Shown: in pieces, positions 40,390 to 48,918 of the stretch
Numbering within the stretch: position 1 is the first letter of the stretch
How the letters are laid out: each line of letters begins with the position of its first letter
Assembly: GCF_000019725.1 (NCBI RefSeq)
Contig: NC_010505.1
Location: 744,001 to 808,000, forward strand
DNA length: 64,000 nucleotides
DNA from: Methylobacterium radiotolerans JCM 2831
Lineage (GTDB): Bacteria > Pseudomonadota > Alphaproteobacteria > Rhizobiales > Beijerinckiaceae
Direction: 5' to 3'
Made by a program: the position numbers and the translations under genes
The notes under the pieces: generated by a model
Seen by the model: only the letters and a program-made list of their open reading frames with translations
Database searches by the model: none
What the model was told of the DNA's origin: nothing

Positions 40390-40404
40390 TTAACGGCTGA
40401 TTAT
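40390..40404 (+). promoter_or_regulatory. candidate CtrA box upstream of divL
   Basis: TTAA-N7-TTAT, one mismatch from the CtrA consensus TTAA-N7-TTAA, 190-204 bp upstream of the divL ATG. Three GANTC methylation sites lie within about 90 bp. Sequence-based prediction only. Confidence 0.4.
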
Positions 40405-40593
40405 GCCGACTTCGCCCAAAGCCACGCTTCGTTCCCCTTCCGGGGCGATTCCGCCGCACTGTAGAGTGCGGGCGAATCTTAGATCGATGGGGCTGCGGCA
40501 GTTCGGGACGAGCGCCGCGGGAACGGTGCCTTCTGCGCCGCGCGGCGACGCGCGCCGGTCGGACAGCCATCGGGTACGGGGGCGGGGCAAACC

Positions 40594-43182
40594 ATGGGTG
40601 TCGGTCGTGCGACACACGTTCGGATCGGCGTGGGCGCGCTCGCCCTGACGACGGCGAGCGCGGCCTTCGCCGAGCTGCCGGAGGCCGCCGCCGCGCATCC
40701 CGCGCGGGAGATTCACAGCGTGGCCGCCCTGGCGATCTTCGGCGGGCTCGTGGCCTTCGCGGTGATCCTGTCGCTCCTCCATCTCTACGAGCGCGGCCGG
40801 TGGACCCGCCGCGAGCGCGAGCTCGCCGCGACTCTCGACGTCCTGCGCGGCGCCCACGACCGGGCCGAGATGCTGCTCAACGCCGAGCGGCAGATCATCG
40901 TCACCTGGGATCAGCGCAGCGAGCCGGTGGTCGAGGGCGACATCAGCCTCGCCATCCACGGCGAGCGGCCGACCTCCGGCTACGCCCGCCGCGTGCTGGC
41001 TTTCGGCACGTGGCTCGTCCCCGCGGACGCGACCGCCGTGGAGACCGCCGTGGAGACCCTGCGGGCGCGCGGCACCGGCTTCGCGCTGAGCCTGCGGAGC
41101 CAGACCGGCAGGAGCATCGAGGCCCACGGGCAGGCCGTGGCGGGGCGGGCGCTCCTGCGCCTGCGCGAGACCAGCCAGGAGCGCTGCGAGATCGCCGACC
41201 TGCGCGCGGCCCTGGACGAGACCCGCCGCGGGCTCTCGGCCCTGTCGGGACTCCTCGACGCGATCCCGCAGCCGGTCTGGCGGCGCAACCGCGACGGCGG
41301 GCTGAGCTGGGTCAACGCGGCCTACGTGGCGGCGGTCGAGGCGGAGAGCCGCGAGGCCGCCCTCGACGCCGGCCTGGAGCTGTTCGACCGCCCGGCCCGG
41401 GAGACGATCGCCCGCGAGGAGGCGGCCCGGTTCGCCGGCCTGACCCGGAGCGTCCCGCGCCTCTCGGCCATCGTGGCCGGCAACCGGCGGATGCTCGACG
41501 TGTTCGAGACCGGGCTCGAGACCGGCCGCGTCGGCATCGCCATCGACGTCTCGGAACTCGAGAGCGTGCGCGCTGACCTGCAGCGGCAGATGAACGCCAA
41601 CGTCCGGACCCTGGACCAGCTTCCGACCGCGGTCGCGATGTTCGACGTCTCGCAGCGTCTGATCTTCCACAACGCCGCCTATCGGCAGCTCTGGGACCTC
41701 GACCAGGCCTTCCTCGACAGCCGGCCCTCCGACGGGGAGATCCTCGACCACCTGCGGGCGGAGCGGAAGCTCGAGGAGCACGCGGATTTCCGCGGCTGGA
41801 AGCAGGGCGTTCTGTCCGCCTACCGGGCCGCGGAGGCGAACCAGACCTGGTGGTACCTGCCCGACGGCCGGACCCTGCGCGTGGTCGCGGATCCGAACCC
41901 GCAGGGCGGCCTGACCTACCTGTTCGACGACGTCTCCGACCGCCTGAACGCCGAATCGCGCTACAACGCCCTGCGCCGCCTGCAGGCGGAGACCCTGGAC
42001 ACGCTGGCCGAGCCGGTGGCCGTGTTCGGCGCGGACGGACGCCTGTCCCTCGCCAACCGCGCCTTCTTCACCGTGTGGCGGCTCGACCCCGAGATGGTCG
42101 AGGAGCGCCCGCACGTCGACGCGGTGATCGCCGCCTGCCGCGCGCTCGCCCCCGCCGAGGAGCCGTGGCTCGACATCCGCGACGCGGTGGTCGGCCTCGA
42201 AGCTCGCACCGCCCGGACGTGCCGCCTGGAGGTGGTGGACGGCACGGTCCTCGACTGCGCCGCGCAGCCGCTCCCGGAAGGCGCGACGCTCCTGACCCTG
42301 ATCGACGTGACGGCGAGCGTGAACGTCGAGCGGGCGCTCACCGAGAAGAACGACGCCCTGGAGAAGGCCGCGCAGCTGCGCGACACCTTCGTGCACCACG
42401 TCTCCTACGAGCTGCGCTCCCCGCTCACCAACATCATCGGCTTCACCCAGCTTCTCGGCGACGAGACCGTCGGCGCGCTCAACGAGCGGCAGCGCGAGTA
42501 CGCCGACCACATCATGCGCTCCTCGGCGGCGCTGCTCGTCATCATCAACGACATCCTCGACCTCGCCTCGATCGACGCCGGCTCACTCGAGCTGCAGCGG
42601 GAGGAGGTCGACGTCCAGGCCACCGTCGAGGCCGCGGTGCGCGGCATCGAGGACCGGCTCGCGGAATCGCACATCACCCTCGCCCTCGACGTGCCGGAGG
42701 ATATCGGCAGCGTCCACGCCGACGGGAAGCGGGTGCGCCAGATCCTGTTCAACCTGCTCTCGAACGCCGTCGGCTTCTCGGATGCCGGCCAGCGCGTGGA
42801 GGTCCAGGCCCGCCGGACCGCGCAGGAGCTGCTCCTGAGCGTGCGGGACCACGGACGGGGCATGCCGCCCGAGATCGCCGATTCGGTGTTCAACCGCTTC
42901 GAGAGCCACACGCTCGGAACCCGGCACCGGGGCGTCGGCCTCGGCCTGTCGATCGTGCGCTCCTTCGTCGAGTTGCACGGCGGCCGCGTCCTGCTGGAGA
43001 CGGCGCCGGGCAGCGGCACCCGCGTCACCTGCACGTTCCCGACCGACCACGCGGGCGAGGCCCGGCGCGCCCCGCCCGAACCCAAAGCGCCGCTCCCGCC
43101 ACCACCGCCGCGCAAGCCCATCCTGACGCTGCAGCCGATCCGGCCGGAACCCCCGACATCCGACCGGCGAACCTCGCCGTAG
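40594..43182 (+). CDS. divL: DivL-type PAS sensor pseudo-histidine-kinase
   Basis: 862 residues. N-terminal signal/anchor and a membrane helix (~42-66), several PAS-like domains (~85-580, with a clear DQLPTAVAMFDVSQRLIFHN), then HisKA and HATPase_c. The H-box reads HHVSYELRSPL, so Tyr605 occupies the position of the phosphorylatable His, the hallmark of DivL. The ATP-binding domain is intact: N-box with Asn724, DHGRGMP and GVGLGLSIV. In Caulobacter DivL controls CckA and hence CtrA. A Pro-rich tail (~825-862) follows. It lies downstream of ahcY behind a terminator. Confidence 0.85.
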   Translation: MGVGRATHVRIGVGALALTTASAAFAELPEAAAAHPAREIHSVAALAIFGGLVAFAVILSLLHLYERGRWTRRERELAATLDVLRGAHDRAEMLLNAERQIIVTWDQRSEPVVEGDISLAIHGERPTSGYARRVLAFGTWLVPADATAVETAVETLRARGTGFALSLRSQTGRSIEAHGQAVAGRALLRLRETSQERCEIADLRAALDETRRGLSALSGLLDAIPQPVWRRNRDGGLSWVNAAYVAAVEAESREAALDAGLELFDRPARETIAREEAARFAGLTRSVPRLSAIVAGNRRMLDVFETGLETGRVGIAIDVSELESVRADLQRQMNANVRTLDQLPTAVAMFDVSQRLIFHNAAYRQLWDLDQAFLDSRPSDGEILDHLRAERKLEEHADFRGWKQGVLSAYRAAEANQTWWYLPDGRTLRVVADPNPQGGLTYLFDDVSDRLNAESRYNALRRLQAETLDTLAEPVAVFGADGRLSLANRAFFTVWRLDPEMVEERPHVDAVIAACRALAPAEEPWLDIRDAVVGLEARTARTCRLEVVDGTVLDCAAQPLPEGATLLTLIDVTASVNVERALTEKNDALEKAAQLRDTFVHHVSYELRSPLTNIIGFTQLLGDETVGALNERQREYADHIMRSSAALLVIINDILDLASIDAGSLELQREEVDVQATVEAAVRGIEDRLAESHITLALDVPEDIGSVHADGKRVRQILFNLLSNAVGFSDAGQRVEVQARRTAQELLLSVRDHGRGMPPEIADSVFNRFESHTLGTRHRGVGLGLSIVRSFVELHGGRVLLETAPGSGTRVTCTFPTDHAGEARRAPPEPKAPLPPPPPRKPILTLQPIRPEPPTSDRRTSP

Positions 43183-43219
43183 CGCTTGATTCTTCGGCCG
43201 GTCCCGCGCAGCAGGGGGC

Positions 43220-44452
43220 ATGTCCGCGCACGATCGTTCCGGCTGGGCCGTCTTCGGCATCGGCGACTTCCGCCTGTTCGGCTCGGCGCGGTTCCTCACG
43301 GGCCTCGCCTACCAGATGCAGGCCGTGGCGATCGGCTGGTTCGTCTACGACCTGACCCATTCCGCCCTGGCGCTGGGCCTCGTGGGCCTCGCGGGCTTCC
43401 TGCCGGCGGTTCTGTGCGCGCTGATCACCGGCCACGTCGCGGACGCCTACGACCGGCGCCTCGTCGGTGGCGCCGCCTTCGCCCTGCAGAGCGCGGCGAG
43501 CCTCGGGCTCCTCGCCTGCGCCCTCACGGGCGTGCACTCCGTCTGGCCGATCTACGCCCTCGTCATCGTCGTGGGCACGGCCCGGGCTTTCGCCAATCCG
43601 GCCCTGCAGGCGCTGCTGCCGACCCTGGTGCCCGGACCGCAATTCAGCTCGGCGATCGCGTGGAACGCGTCCCTCTGGCAGAGCGCGTCCGTGATGGGGC
43701 CGGCGCTCGGCGGCTTCCTCTACGCCCTCGGTCCCGGGGTCGTGTTCGGCCTGGCAGGGGGCAGCTTCGCCCTGGCCAGCGTCCTGACCCTGCTGATCCG
43801 CTTCCGGCCGGCGGCGGTGAGCGAGCGGCCGCCGATCACCTGGGCGGCGCTGTCGGCCGGCATCGACTACATCCGCTCGCAGCCGGTGGTGCTCGGGGCG
43901 ATCAGCCTCGACCTGTTCACGGTGCTGCTCGGCGGCGCCACGGCGCTCCTGCCGATCTACGCGGCGGAGGTGCTGCATGTCGGGCCCCTGGGCCTGGGCG
44001 CGCTGCGGAGCATGCCGGCCTTCGGGGCGGTCGCCATGGCGGTGCTGCTGGCGAACTACCCCCTGCGGCGCCACGCGGGCGTGCGCATGCTCCGCGCCGC
44101 CGCGGTGTTCGGGGCCGCCACGGTCGCGTTCGGGCTGTCGACGTCGCTGCCGCTGTCGATGGCCTGCCTGTTCGTCACGGGCGCCGCCGACATGATCTCG
44201 GTCTACGTGCGCCAGACCTTCGTGCAGGGCGAGACGCCGGACGCGATGCGCGGCCGCGTCTCGGCGGTGAACACGGTGTTCATCGGCGCCTCGAACGAGC
44301 TCGGCGAGTTCGAATCGGGGCTGCTGGCCGCCGCGATCGGCGCGGTCCCGGCGGTGGTGGTCGGCGGCGCCGCGACGGTCGGGGTCGCGCTGCTCTGGGG
44401 CAAGCTCTTCCCGGCGTTGCGGGCCCGCGACCGGCTGATGGTGCAGGGATAG
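43220..44452 (+). CDS. MFS transporter (EntS/MFS_3-like exporter)
   Basis: 410 residues with 10-12 membrane helices. Family features: opening FRLFGSARFLTGLAYQMQAV, motif-A-like loop GHVADAYDRRLV, and a mid-protein motif-A repeat QGETPDAMRGRVSAVNTV typical of MFS_3/EntS-type exporters. Substrate unknown. It starts 37 bp after divL, so may share its transcript. Converges with tolB. Confidence 0.85.
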   Translation: MSAHDRSGWAVFGIGDFRLFGSARFLTGLAYQMQAVAIGWFVYDLTHSALALGLVGLAGFLPAVLCALITGHVADAYDRRLVGGAAFALQSAASLGLLACALTGVHSVWPIYALVIVVGTARAFANPALQALLPTLVPGPQFSSAIAWNASLWQSASVMGPALGGFLYALGPGVVFGLAGGSFALASVLTLLIRFRPAAVSERPPITWAALSAGIDYIRSQPVVLGAISLDLFTVLLGGATALLPIYAAEVLHVGPLGLGALRSMPAFGAVAMAVLLANYPLRRHAGVRMLRAAAVFGAATVAFGLSTSLPLSMACLFVTGAADMISVYVRQTFVQGETPDAMRGRVSAVNTVFIGASNELGEFESGLLAAAIGAVPAVVVGGAATVGVALLWGKLFPALRARDRLMVQG

Positions 44453-44535
44453 CGCGCGGTTTCGGAGGCGGCGCGTCTCGGATGACCGCGGTGGCGATCG
44501 TAGCGCCGCGAGCCGGCGCCGCACGGAGCGCGCGG

Positions 44536-44570
44536 CCCCTCTCCCGTGCGGGCGAGGGACAGGGTGAGGG
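44536..44570. repeat. short intergenic palindromic repeat
   Basis: CCCCTCTCCC followed after a spacer by AGGGTGAGGGG, forming a nested hairpin in the 199-bp gap between the convergent MFS and tolB genes. It resembles the CCCTCTCCC/AGGGTGAGGG intergenic repeat common in GC-rich bacteria. It may end both transcripts. Confidence 0.5.
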
Positions 44571-44651
44571 GCGCGCCGTCCTTCAGAACCGTTGCACCAC
44601 GACCGGGAACGGTCCCGGAGCCCGCCCCGCGAGCCGGGCTCCGCGACGGGC

Positions 44652-45989
44652 TCAGCGGCCCGACAGCAGCGGCGACCAGGTCGGGTCGGACGCGTAGGCG
44701 GGCGTCGGGACCGGCTGCTCCACCTTGCCGGTGATGTCGACCATGAACAGCTTGCCGCCGCCCTGGCCGCCCGGATCGCGGAAGAACAGCACGTACTGGC
44801 CGTTCGGCGCGAAGGTCGGGCCCTCGTTGTGGAAGCCCTCGGTGAGCACGCGCTCGCCCGAGCCGTCGGGCTTCGAGACGCAGATGGCGAAGCCGCCGTT
44901 GCGCTGGCGCGTGTAGGCGATCAGGTCGCCGCGGGGCGAGAAGGCCGGCTGCGAGGCCGAGCCGGGACCGAAGGTGATCCGGTGCGGGTTCGAGCCGTCC
45001 GCCCCCATCACGTAGACCTGCTGGGAGCCGCCGCGGTCGGACTCGAAGGCGATCTGCGATCCGTCCGGCGAGTAGGTCGGCGAGGTGTCGATCGCCATGC
45101 CGTTGGTGATCGAGCGCTGGGCCTTCGAGGCGAGGTCCATCGTCACGATGTCGGCGTTGCCGCCCTGCTGGACGCTCATCACGATCTTCCGGCCGTCCGG
45201 CGAGAAGCGCGGGCTCGCGCTCATCGAATCGACGTTGCCGAGCGCCTGGCGGGAGCCGGTCTCCAGGTTGATCATCTGCACCCGTGGCTGGTGGCCGGTG
45301 GCCTGGGCCATGAAGGCGATGTCCTGGGTGGCCGGCGAGTAGCGCGGCGCCACGATCGACATCTCGCCGGTGGTGATCGCCCGGACATTGGCGCCGTCCT
45401 GGTCCATGACCATCAGGCGCTTGCGGCGGTTCTCCTTCGGGCCGGTCTCGTCCACGAAGGCGATGCGGCTGTCGAACCAGGGCCCGAGGCCGGTGATCTT
45501 GGTGTAGACCCCGTCGGAGATCAGGTGGCCGGTGCGCCGGACGTTGGCGGCGTCGGTGCCGTATTGCTGGCCGGTCATCTGCTGGCCGTTGGTCACGTCC
45601 CAGAGCCGGAACTCGACCTTGACCCGGCCGCCCTCGCGGACGACGCGGCCGGTGACGAGGCCCTGGACGCCGGTGGCGCGCCACTTCTCGAAGTTCGGGG
45701 CGGCGTCGAAGTTCGGCTGCTCGGGGAAGCGGGCGTGATCGAGTGGCGTGAAGTAGCCGGAGCGGCGCAGGTCGTTGGTGACCACGCCGGAGACGAGGCC
45801 GGCGAGGCTCGGATCGCCGCCGAAATCCGCGATGGCGATGGGCATCGGCTGGAAGTTGCCGCCGCCGATGCGCAGCTGCAGCTGCGCCTGGGCGGGCCCG
45901 GCCAGGACGGCCGTCAGCAGGGTGAAGACCGCGATCAGGCGCGCGGCGAAGGACGTCGGGAGTCGCCCGACGGAGGGCAGGTGCAGCAT
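44652..45989 (-). CDS. tolB: Tol-Pal system periplasmic beta-propeller TolB
   Basis: 445 residues from ATG 45989. Signal peptide (~1-36) ending PAQAQ, the N-terminal TolB domain (PIAIADFGGDP and the TGRVVREGGRVKVEFRLW segment), then a six-bladed beta-propeller with repeated SPDG motifs (SPTYSPDGSQIAFESDR, PAFSPRGDLIAYTRQ). It binds Pal and TolA in the periplasm and supports outer-membrane constriction at division. Last gene of tolQRAB. pal is not downstream here. Confidence 0.95.
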   Translation of the reverse strand: MLHLPSVGRLPTSFAARLIAVFTLLTAVLAGPAQAQLQLRIGGGNFQPMPIAIADFGGDPSLAGLVSGVVTNDLRRSGYFTPLDHARFPEQPNFDAAPNFEKWRATGVQGLVTGRVVREGGRVKVEFRLWDVTNGQQMTGQQYGTDAANVRRTGHLISDGVYTKITGLGPWFDSRIAFVDETGPKENRRKRLMVMDQDGANVRAITTGEMSIVAPRYSPATQDIAFMAQATGHQPRVQMINLETGSRQALGNVDSMSASPRFSPDGRKIVMSVQQGGNADIVTMDLASKAQRSITNGMAIDTSPTYSPDGSQIAFESDRGGSQQVYVMGADGSNPHRITFGPGSASQPAFSPRGDLIAYTRQRNGGFAICVSKPDGSGERVLTEGFHNEGPTFAPNGQYVLFFRDPGGQGGGKLFMVDITGKVEQPVPTPAYASDPTWSPLLSGR

Positions 45990-46057
45990 GGTGGGTCGGA
46001 TCCGAGTGACGATCTGACGAGGCGGCCGGATCAGGGCGGAAGAAGGGCTGGACGCCC

Positions 46058-47410
46058 TCAAGTCGCCGTGAACTCGAACTCCGCGTTGATGGCCTTCCAG
46101 TCGTTGTAGTACGGCGCGTAGGTGGCCGGGATGTTGTACGGCGCGCAGCGGCGGACCGCCCGGAGCGCGGCCTGCGCGATCGACTGGTCCACCGCGCTCG
46201 CCCCGCCGCGCATGATCCGCGGCTCGGTGCTGAGCGAGCCGTTGGGGTTCAGGCGGATGTCGAGCACCGGCAGGACCACGCCCTGGGCCGCGCCGGGCGG
46301 CGCCGAGTAGCAGCGCTCGATCTGCTGCTGGAGCAGCCCGACCAGGGCGTCGCGCAGCGACGGCGACAGGCGCTGCGCGTTGCCGGTCGCGGCGCCGAGC
46401 GCCGCCACCTTCTGCACCGCGTGGCCGGTGGCGCCGGTCGACTGCGACGGCGCCTTCGAGGCGAGCATCGAGCGGATGTCGCCCGCGTTGAACTTGTCGG
46501 CGAGCTCGGCCTGCTTGCGTGCCTTGGCCTCGGCGTCGGCCTTGGCCTTCGCGTCCGCCATGGCCTTCGCCTTCGCCTTGGCGGCGGCCTCGGCTTTGGC
46601 GGCCGCCTCGGCCTTGGCGGCCTCCGCCTTCGCCTTGGCGGCGGCCTCCGCCTTCTCGCGCTCGGCTTCGGCCTTGGCCTCCGCGATCTCCTTCTGGCGC
46701 TCGGCTTCCGCCTCGGCCTTGGCCTTCGCGTCGGCGGCCTTCTTGGCCGCCTCCTTGGCCGCCTCCTTGGCGGCTTCGGCCTTCTTCGCGGCGGCGGCCT
46801 TCTGGGCGGCCGCCGCGGCCTCGGCTTCCTGCTTCTCGATCAGCTTCTCGAGCTGCTCGCGCTTCTCGGCCTCGGCCTTCGCGACGGCCTCGGCCTTGGC
46901 CTTCGCCTCGGCCTTGGCGGCGGCAGCCTTCTCCGCCGCGGCCTTCTCGGCCGCCTTCTCTGCTGCCTTCTCGGCCGCCTTGGCGGCGGCCTTCTCGGCG
47001 TCGCGCTTCTCCTGCGCCGCCTTCTCCGCCGCCTTGGCGGCCTGGGCCGCCTCCTGCGGGTCGGGCTCGCCGCGCAGCGGCATCTCGTCCGCGTTGGCGA
47101 GCTTCATCTCGGCCGTGCGGGTCGGCGCGGTGGGCGCGTCCTGCTTGGCATTCTCGGGCTCGCGATCCTCGAACTTCTCCGCCTTGCGGTCGGCCCGCGA
47201 CGTGGCGTTCGGCATCGGCTTGTCGGCCTGACGCTCGCCCTTGGTGATCTCGGAGAACTGGTTCTCGGTGATCACCTCGACGGGCACGCCCTCCTGGGCC
47301 TCCGGCAGGGCCGGGGCCGCGACACTGACCAGCGCCAGCGCGAGGAGCGCGACGTGGGTGCCGGCGGAGATCCAGACACCCGGTTCCTTGCGGTCGAAGC
47401 GGAACTCCAC
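46058..47410 (-). CDS. tolA: TolA-type envelope protein
   Basis: 450 residues from a GTG at 47410. One N-terminal membrane helix (~14-34). A very long Ala/Lys/Glu-rich helical domain II of roughly 220 residues (~100-320) consists of AEAKAKAEA-type repeats. A C-terminal globular domain III (~345-450) carries LQQQIERCYSAPPGAAQG and CAPYNIPATYAPYYNDWK with two Cys. Domain I contacts TolQR and domain III contacts TolB/Pal across the periplasm. The low-complexity middle is a real coding feature, not a DNA repeat. Confidence 0.93.
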   Translation of the reverse strand: MEFRFDRKEPGVWISAGTHVALLALALVSVAAPALPEAQEGVPVEVITENQFSEITKGERQADKPMPNATSRADRKAEKFEDREPENAKQDAPTAPTRTAEMKLANADEMPLRGEPDPQEAAQAAKAAEKAAQEKRDAEKAAAKAAEKAAEKAAEKAAAEKAAAAKAEAKAKAEAVAKAEAEKREQLEKLIEKQEAEAAAAAQKAAAAKKAEAAKEAAKEAAKKAADAKAKAEAEAERQKEIAEAKAEAEREKAEAAAKAKAEAAKAEAAAKAEAAAKAKAKAMADAKAKADAEAKARKQAELADKFNAGDIRSMLASKAPSQSTGATGHAVQKVAALGAATGNAQRLSPSLRDALVGLLQQQIERCYSAPPGAAQGVVLPVLDIRLNPNGSLSTEPRIMRGGASAVDQSIAQAALRAVRRCAPYNIPATYAPYYNDWKAINAEFEFTAT

Positions 47411-47419
47411 GGGACGGCC

Positions 47420-47866
47420 CTACTGATGCTCAGGCTCGGTGACGAGGGCGACTTTCTTGAAGCCGCCGCCGGTCACGATCGCCATCACCTGCGCCACCCG
47501 GCCGTAATCGACCCGCTTGTCGCCGCGCACGAAGACGCGCTCCTCGGTCCCGGTCTTGGCGGTCTCCATGAGCTTCGGCACGATCGTGTCGTCGGTGAGC
47601 TCGTCCTCGCCGAGGAAGACCTGGCCGGTCTGGCGGATCGACAGGGTGATCGGCTTCACGTCCGAATTGAGCGGCGCGGCCTTGGACTGCGGCAGGTCGA
47701 GGGGCACGCCCACGGTCATCATCGGCGCCGCGACCATGAAGATGATCAGGAGCACGAGCACGACGTCGATGAACGGCGTCATGTTGATCTCGTTGATGGG
47801 TCCGCCGCGGCGGCCCCGGCGCCGGCGGCGCTTGCCGCCCTGCGATGCGCCCGCTGCCATGCCCAT
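47420..47866 (-). CDS. tolR: TolR/ExbD family protein
   Basis: 148 residues from ATG 47866 with AGAGGAGA upstream. An Arg/Gly/Lys-rich N-terminus precedes the single membrane helix with the channel Asp34 (INMTPFIDVVLVLLIIFMV). The periplasmic domain contains VPLDLPQSKA and ERVFVRGDKRVDYGRV. It forms the proton-driven TolQ-TolR stator. Nine nt before tolA, 27 nt after tolQ. Confidence 0.95.
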   Translation of the reverse strand: MGMAAGASQGGKRRRRRGRRGGPINEINMTPFIDVVLVLLIIFMVAAPMMTVGVPLDLPQSKAAPLNSDVKPITLSIRQTGQVFLGEDELTDDTIVPKLMETAKTGTEERVFVRGDKRVDYGRVAQVMAIVTGGGFKKVALVTEPEHQ

Positions 47867-47893
47867 GGATCGGTCTCCTCTGGATCAGCCGGC

Positions 47894-48610
47894 TCAGGCG
47901 GCGAGCGGCAGCCGCTCGTCGATCTGGCGGGAGAGGATGGCGGAGAACTCGTCGGCGAAACTCTCCAGCCGCGACTGCGCCTTGGAGACCTCGGCCTGGA
48001 GCTTGTTGTAGGCGAGCACTGCCGGGATCGCGGCGAACAGGCCGATGGCGGTGGCGAACAGCGCCTCGGCGATGCCGGGGGCGACGACCGCGAGCGAGGT
48101 GTTCTTCGAGGCGGCGATCGACGTGAAGGCGGTCATGATGCCCCAGACCGTGCCAAACAGGCCGATATACGGGCCGGCCGAGCCGATCGAGGCGAGGAAC
48201 AGCAGGCGCGATTCGAGCCGCTCGACCTCGCGGTGGATGGTGACGTCGAGCTGCTTCTCGATGCGCTGCGACAGCGACTGGATCTGCCGGCCGGAGCCCT
48301 CGAAGCTGCGCTTCCACTCCCGCATGGCGGCGACGAACACGGCGGCGAGGCCCGTGGCCGGCCGGTCGTTGAACGAGCGGAACAGCTCCTCCAGCGAGCG
48401 GCCGGACCAGAACGCGTCCTCGAACGCGTCCATCTCGGCCTTGGTCCGGCGGAACAGCAGCGTCTTGTCGACGATGATCGACCAGCACCAGATCGAGGCG
48501 CTGAGCAGCCCGATCATCACGATCTTCACGACGAAGTGGGCCTGAAGGAACAGGCCGAGCAGCGTCATGTCGGCGACAGGCGCGGCCTGCATCGCGTCGG
48601 CTGGGTTCAT
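47894..48610 (-). CDS. tolQ: TolQ/ExbB family proton channel
   Basis: 238 residues from ATG 48610; an in-frame start at 48685 would add 25 Arg-rich residues. Three membrane helices: ~15-35 near the N-terminus and two near GPYIGLFGTVWGIMTAFTSI and GIAEALFATAIGLFAAIPAVLAYN (proton-path Thr/Gly region). First gene of tolQRAB. It powers the Tol-Pal trans-envelope link using the proton gradient. Confidence 0.95.
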   Translation of the reverse strand: MNPADAMQAAPVADMTLLGLFLQAHFVVKIVMIGLLSASIWCWSIIVDKTLLFRRTKAEMDAFEDAFWSGRSLEELFRSFNDRPATGLAAVFVAAMREWKRSFEGSGRQIQSLSQRIEKQLDVTIHREVERLESRLLFLASIGSAGPYIGLFGTVWGIMTAFTSIAASKNTSLAVVAPGIAEALFATAIGLFAAIPAVLAYNKLQAEVSKAQSRLESFADEFSAILSRQIDERLPLAA

Positions 48611-48918
48611 CCGTCGAGGTCTCCTGCTCCGGATCGCGATGCGCCGGGCGAGGCCCGCGTCCGCCGGATCCGTGAGCGATATCAAGGCTGTCGCCCGCGA
48701 ATCTGTCGAAAGTAAGGGCCGTCGACGACCCCCGCGCCCCGCCGTGGCATCGCCTCCGTTAAGGGCGCGGCAGGGTTAAGGATCGGTTTCGATCCGGGCG
48801 ATCCTGAGGCACGCGGCAGCGAAGGCCGGGCCGTGCGGGCTGGACCTGCCGAAAGCGCCTCCCGTATGGTCGCGGCAAGCGGCGCCGAGTCGACAGCCCT
48901 GAGATACGCAGGACGCGC
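48611..48918. other. divergent promoter region between tolQ and the aldolase gene
   Basis: 308 bp with no gene seen. It should hold promoters for tolQRAB (minus) and the aldolase gene (plus). I see no strong consensus -35/-10 on either strand; a TTAA-GGATCGG-TTTC stretch is two mismatches off the CtrA consensus and was not called. Confidence 0.5.

Larger units (their letters stand above)
40223..40593. other. intergenic region between ahcY and divL
   Basis: 371 bp with no gene. In order it holds the ahcY terminator, a GANTC site at 40363-40367, a CtrA-like box at 40390-40404, further GANTC sites at 40447-40451 and 40474-40478, and a short perfect 7-bp hairpin (40454-40460 with 40465-40471). 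The open frame 40403-40648 is Arg/Ser/Pro-rich and looks like noise. Confidence 0.6.

Noticed and set aside
40403..40648. 81-residue frame before divL
   Set aside because: Ser/Arg/Pro-rich composition typical of noise; it overlaps the divL start in another frame.
46500..47060. Apparent tandem DNA repeat in the middle of tolA
   Set aside because: It encodes the Ala/Lys/Glu helix of TolA domain II; the repetition is at protein level.
48765..48800. CtrA box between tolQ and the aldolase gene
   Set aside because: The TTAA-N7 half-site is two mismatches from the consensus.
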